Shown here in pieces: positions 60,931 through 64,000 of a DNA stretch of 64,000 nucleotides; positions within the stretch are counted from its first letter, which is position 1, and each line of letters begins with the position of its first letter. The stretch spans positions 267,534 to 331,533 of the forward strand of contig NZ_BMTY01000005.1 of the NCBI RefSeq assembly GCF_014649915.1. The letters are read 5' to 3'. Source of the DNA: Streptomyces toxytricini (GTDB lineage Bacteria; Actinomycetota; Actinomycetes; Streptomycetales; Streptomycetaceae). Made by a program: the position numbers and the translations under genes. The notes beneath the pieces are model-generated. The model saw only the letters and a list, made by a program, of their open reading frames with translations, did no database searches and was not told the origin of the DNA.

Positions 60931-62424
60931 ATGGCAGACCGCAATCCACGCCGCTGGTGGATCCTGATCGTGCTGTGCCTCAGCTCGCTGGTCCTCGTGG
61001 TCGACTCCATGGCCCTGACCGTCGCGGTCCCGTCCATGACCGCCGACCTCGGCGCGAGCGCCCAGGACACCCAGTGGATCCTCGACTCCTACATCCTGGT
61101 CTTCGCCGGCCTGCTGCTGACCTCGGGCAGCCTCGGCGACAGATTCGGCCGCCGCCGCATCATGCTGATCGGCCTGCTGCTCTTCGGCGCCGCCTCGCTC
61201 GCCGCGACGTTCTGCACCGACCCCGGGCAGGTCATCGCCGTGCGCACCGCGATGGGCGTCGGCGGCGCGCTGATCATGCCGTCCACCCTCTCGATACTCA
61301 TCACCGTCTTCGACGAGGACGAGCGGCCCAAGGCCATGGCCGCCTGGGGGTCCGTCTCGATGCTCGGCCTCGTCGGGAGCCCCGTCCTCGGCGGCGTCCT
61401 GATCGACCACTTCTCCTGGCACTCGATCTTCCTGATCAACGTGCCGGTCGCCGTCCTCGCCATCGCCGCCGCCCTCACCCTGATGCCCGAGTCGAAGGGG
61501 GCCTGGCGCAAGCCGGACCCGCTGGGCGCCGTCCTCTCCGCCGCCGGCATGACCGCCCTCGTGTGGTGGATCATCGAGATCCCGCAGCACGGCGCGTTCG
61601 GCGGCCGCTCCGCCGTCACCCTCGGCGTGGCCGTCGCCGCCCTGGTCGGCTTCGTCGTCTGGGAGAACACCACCGAAGCCCCGATGGTCCCGCTGGCCCT
61701 CTTCAGGCACCGCAACTTCAGCGGCGGCTCCCTCTCCCTGACGCTCGTGCAGATCGGCAACGGCGGCCTGCTCCTGGTCCTCACCCAGTACCTCCAGTTC
61801 GTCCTCGGCTACTCCCCCCTCAAGGCCGGCCTCGCCTTCGTGCCGCTGGCCGTGGCCGCCCTCGTCGGCAACGGCGCCGGCGCCGCCCTCGCCGCCAAGG
61901 CCGGGCACCGCGCGCTGATCCTGGCCGGCATGCTCGTGATGGCCGCGGCGTTCGCCCTGCTGACGACCGTCTCCGCCGACAGCGGCTTCACCGTTCCCGC
62001 GGTGGCCCTCGGCCTCCTCGGCCTCGGCGCCGGCCTGGCCATGCCGGCCGCGGTCGGCGCCCTGATGGGCACCATCCCCGAGGAGCAGGCCGGCGTCGGC
62101 TCCGCCCTCAACGACACCATCCAGCAGGCGGGCACCGCCCTCGGCATCGCGATCCTCGGCTCGCTCCTGACCAGCGGCTACGCCGACCGGATGCCGGCCG
62201 GGGCCCCCGACCAGGCCAAGGAGTCGATCGTCGGCGCACTGGCCGCCGCCCAGGGCGAGCCCGGCCTGGTCCACGCCGCCCGCGAGGCGTTCACCTCCGC
62301 GATGGCGACGACCTTCACCATCAGCGCGGCGGGCGTCCTGGCCGCGGCCCTCCTGGCCACCCTCGTCATGCGGCCCGCCCCGAAGCCCCGTACGACTGCC
62401 CCCGAACCCGAGCCGGTCGCCTGA
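60931..62424 (+). CDS. 14-TM MFS drug-efflux transporter (DHA2)
   Basis: A 497-residue EmrB/QacA-type pump: WWILIVLCLSSLVLVVDSMAL at TM1, motif A GSLGDRFGRRRIM, GVGGALIMPSTLSIL and SPVLGGVLIDHFSWHSIF for motif C. GGAGGGGA lies 7 nt before the ATG. Under control of the divergent TetR; it should export a toxic, probably lipophilic, compound. Connection to the products encoded left is possible but distance argues for general multidrug resistance. Confidence 0.92.
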   Translation: MADRNPRRWWILIVLCLSSLVLVVDSMALTVAVPSMTADLGASAQDTQWILDSYILVFAGLLLTSGSLGDRFGRRRIMLIGLLLFGAASLAATFCTDPGQVIAVRTAMGVGGALIMPSTLSILITVFDEDERPKAMAAWGSVSMLGLVGSPVLGGVLIDHFSWHSIFLINVPVAVLAIAAALTLMPESKGAWRKPDPLGAVLSAAGMTALVWWIIEIPQHGAFGGRSAVTLGVAVAALVGFVVWENTTEAPMVPLALFRHRNFSGGSLSLTLVQIGNGGLLLVLTQYLQFVLGYSPLKAGLAFVPLAVAALVGNGAGAALAAKAGHRALILAGMLVMAAAFALLTTVSADSGFTVPAVALGLLGLGAGLAMPAAVGALMGTIPEEQAGVGSALNDTIQQAGTALGIAILGSLLTSGYADRMPAGAPDQAKESIVGALAAAQGEPGLVHAAREAFTSAMATTFTISAAGVLAAALLATLVMRPAPKPRTTAPEPEPVA

Positions 62425-62436
62425 CCAGCACCCACA

Positions 62437-62470
62437 CCGGAGGCCGGAGCCCAAGGGGCCCGGCCTCCGG
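62437..62470 (+). terminator. Terminator after the MFS gene
   Basis: Perfect 11-bp arms CCGGAGGCCGG and CCGGCCTCCGG with a 12-nt loop begin 13 bp past the MFS stop codon. Confidence 0.75.
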
Positions 62471-62534
62471 CATGCGTGCACGCCCGCGACGGGGCCAGAA
62501 CCGGATTCCGGTTCGGTCCGGTAGGTTGCCTGGC

Positions 62535-63368
62535 ATGAGCACACCCCCGCCGTCCGGACCGCCCCACCCCCTCGGCGGGCAGCAGCCTCCCCCCGCTTCC
62601 GGTTTCGGGCCGCCGCCCGGTCCGCCCCCGCAGCAGGCCTGGGCCTTCCCGCCCGCGGCACCGGCCGTCCCGCCGGTGCCGGCCATGCCGCCGCTCCCGC
62701 CGGGGGCGCCGCCCCGCCGCGGCGGCACCGGCCGCACCCTCGCGATAGCGGCCGGCGTCCTCGTCCTTCTCGGCGTCCTCGCCGTCCCCGCCCAGAAGGT
62801 CCTCGGCACCCTCTCCACCAGCGCGTTCCCTCCGGCCGAGCACATGCTGACGCTCCCGCAGCACCTGCTCGGCGGCCGGTACACGCTCACCGACGACGAA
62901 TCGGCGGCGATGAAGGAGGAGCTGACCGGCGAGGACGTCCGGCGCGACCCGACCATCCGGGACCCCCGGCCCGCCGTCGGCCACTACAGCGGCTCCGGCA
63001 CCAAGGACACCGCAGTGCTCTCGTTCTCCGGGATGTACGGGCAGTTCAAGCACCCCGAGTCGGTCCGCGACTCGATCCTGCGCGGCGCCCGCACCTCCGA
63101 GAGCGCCGCCGAAGCCGGCCCGCCGAAGGTCTTCCGGCCGGCCGGCTCCGAGGTCGCCGTCAGCTGCCAGGTCCTGACGCTCACCGGCGCAGGCGCCAAG
63201 TCGACCGTCCCCATGTGCGCGTGGGGCGACGGGAACACCGCCGCGGTCGTCGGCTGGGTCCTCCCGGACGTCTCCGGCCGCGCCCCCGACGCGGTCGACC
63301 TGGCCGGCTTCGCCCGCCTGACCCTCGACGTCCGCGCCGAGACCCGGCGGCCCCTCACCCGTCCCTGA
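62535..63368 (+). CDS. Hypothetical membrane-anchored protein with Pro-rich N-terminus
   Basis: A 277-residue protein. Residues 1-62 are Pro/Gly-rich (cytoplasmic), one membrane helix follows (TLAIAAGVLVLLGVLAVPA, about 67-85), then an extracytoplasmic domain with LPQHLLGGRYTLTDDES and two Cys that could pair. The architecture is common for uncharacterised Streptomyces surface proteins. No catalytic motif was seen. The ribosome site is weak. Confidence 0.7.
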   Translation: MSTPPPSGPPHPLGGQQPPPASGFGPPPGPPPQQAWAFPPAAPAVPPVPAMPPLPPGAPPRRGGTGRTLAIAAGVLVLLGVLAVPAQKVLGTLSTSAFPPAEHMLTLPQHLLGGRYTLTDDESAAMKEELTGEDVRRDPTIRDPRPAVGHYSGSGTKDTAVLSFSGMYGQFKHPESVRDSILRGARTSESAAEAGPPKVFRPAGSEVAVSCQVLTLTGAGAKSTVPMCAWGDGNTAAVVGWVLPDVSGRAPDAVDLAGFARLTLDVRAETRRPLTRP

Positions 63369-63426
63369 GCCGGCCGCTGCCGCGGGCCGTGGGTCGCCGT
63401 CAGTGCCCTCCGGCATGATCGAAGGC

Positions 63427-64000
63427 ATGAGCGATCCACTGGCCCGCGTGTTCGATCCCGGCAACGGGTGGAGCACCCGCATCCACCCGCACCTGACCGG
63501 CCTGCCGCCGCACCTGGCCGAACTCGTCCTGCACCTCGCCGACTCCGACACGTTCTGGGACTGGCGCTACAAGGTCGACACCCCCTGGAAGCGCCGCACC
63601 AACGCGCTGCTCAAGGCCGACGGCGCCGACGCGCTCGTCCGCCGTGCGGTACACGAACTCGCCGCGGGCGGCTCCTTCCACGACCAGGCCGATCCGGAGC
63701 ACGTCATCCGCGAGCTCGGGCAGGTCAAGCCCCCCTCCCCGGCCCGTCCGCTCGCGATCGGCTTCCTCCTCGCCGCCGGCCGGCTGAGCGCCGACACCGA
63801 CGGCCTGAGCGCCGACCTGGCCCTCGTCGCCCGCAAGAACTCCCAGGCCATGGACACCTACCACCGCGTGGACCACGAGATCGCGGGCGCCGCGTTCACC
63901 GCCCTCGGCGACCTGCCCGGCAGCGCCGCCATGGAGGAACTGTGGGACCTGCACCAGCGGATCACCCCCTCGATCCACCCGCAGAGGGTCCTCGTGAAGT
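63427..64000 (+). CDS. Hypothetical protein (partial, runs off the right edge)
   Basis: 191 residues are visible. It begins MSDPLARVFDPGNGWSTRIH behind GAAGG (an alternative ATG four codons earlier exists). It is rich in helical, Leu-containing repeats (LPPHLAELVLHLADSD, ALIGFLLAAGRLS-type segments) suggestive of an alpha-solenoid or HEAT-like protein, possibly a DUF4132-type relative. The C-terminus is outside the window, so no function is assigned. Confidence 0.6.
   Translation, partial: MSDPLARVFDPGNGWSTRIHPHLTGLPPHLAELVLHLADSDTFWDWRYKVDTPWKRRTNALLKADGADALVRRAVHELAAGGSFHDQADPEHVIRELGQVKPPSPARPLAIGFLLAAGRLSADTDGLSADLALVARKNSQAMDTYHRVDHEIAGAAFTALGDLPGSAAMEELWDLHQRITPSIHPQRVLVK

Noticed and set aside
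1..64000. IS elements, prophage, tRNA or rRNA genes
   Set aside because: No transposase, integrase or structural phage protein motif, no terminal inverted repeats with target duplications, and no tRNA cloverleaf was recognised on either strand.

Overview
The window is very high-GC DNA with GTG/TTG starts, stop-start overlaps (ATGA/GTGA) and a SARP regulator. All of this points to a Streptomyces or a close relative. About 46 kb of the 64 kb is specialised-metabolism DNA in three blocks; the rest is ordinary accessory chromosome.

Block 1 (1-19.3 kb, minus strand) turns chorismate into aromatic building blocks. PhzE-, PhzD- and DhbA-type enzymes (6.3-9.7 kb) should give 3-hydroxyanthranilate, and an MbtI/Irp9-type salicylate synthase (14.4-15.7 kb) gives salicylate. 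An aryl-AMP ligase, a free aryl carrier protein, an atypical KAS III and a metal amidohydrolase match the set known for benzoxazole antibiotics (A33853, nataxazole, caboxamycin). Salicylate plus 3-hydroxyanthranilate would give a caboxamycin-type product. Next to it are an ACP, a thioesterase and a PfaA-like polyunsaturated-fatty-acid-type synthase that runs off the left edge; an acyl-CoA carboxylase pair and a 14-TM exporter sit at the upstream end.

Block 2 (19.6-33.9 kb) holds a metallo-beta-lactamase-fold hydrolase, a large AfsR-like SARP, and a two-armed locus. The left arm is an A-T didomain, a thioesterase and a P450, the arrangement that makes beta-hydroxy amino acids on a carrier protein. 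The right arm is a PLP beta-replacement-type enzyme, three different ATP-grasp ligases and an exporter. The arms diverge from a promoter containing six heptamers at strict 11-bp spacing, a likely SARP operator. I do not recognise the product. This is the best candidate for an undescribed pathway. A perfect 21-bp hairpin closes it.

Block 3 (34.4-46.2 kb) is a six-gene translationally coupled operon in the order and content of lstABCDEF for lipstatin (beta-lactone lipase inhibitor): KAS III pair, AMP ligase/beta-lactone synthetase, 3-oxoacid reductase, C-A-T NRPS and formyltransferase. LstC, LstD and LstE carry very large low-complexity insertions.

The remainder (46.6-64 kb) holds a RibD/DHFR-like protein, a TetR-SDR pair with a clear operator, a type II thioesterase, a LysR/SDR divergent pair, a DUF6461-like protein, an erythromycin-esterase-like protein beside a double-MerR regulator, an XRE-NTPase membrane protein with a small partner, a CPBP protease, and a TetR/MFS drug-efflux pair with a multi-site operator. 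No tRNA, rRNA, IS element, prophage or CRISPR array was seen.
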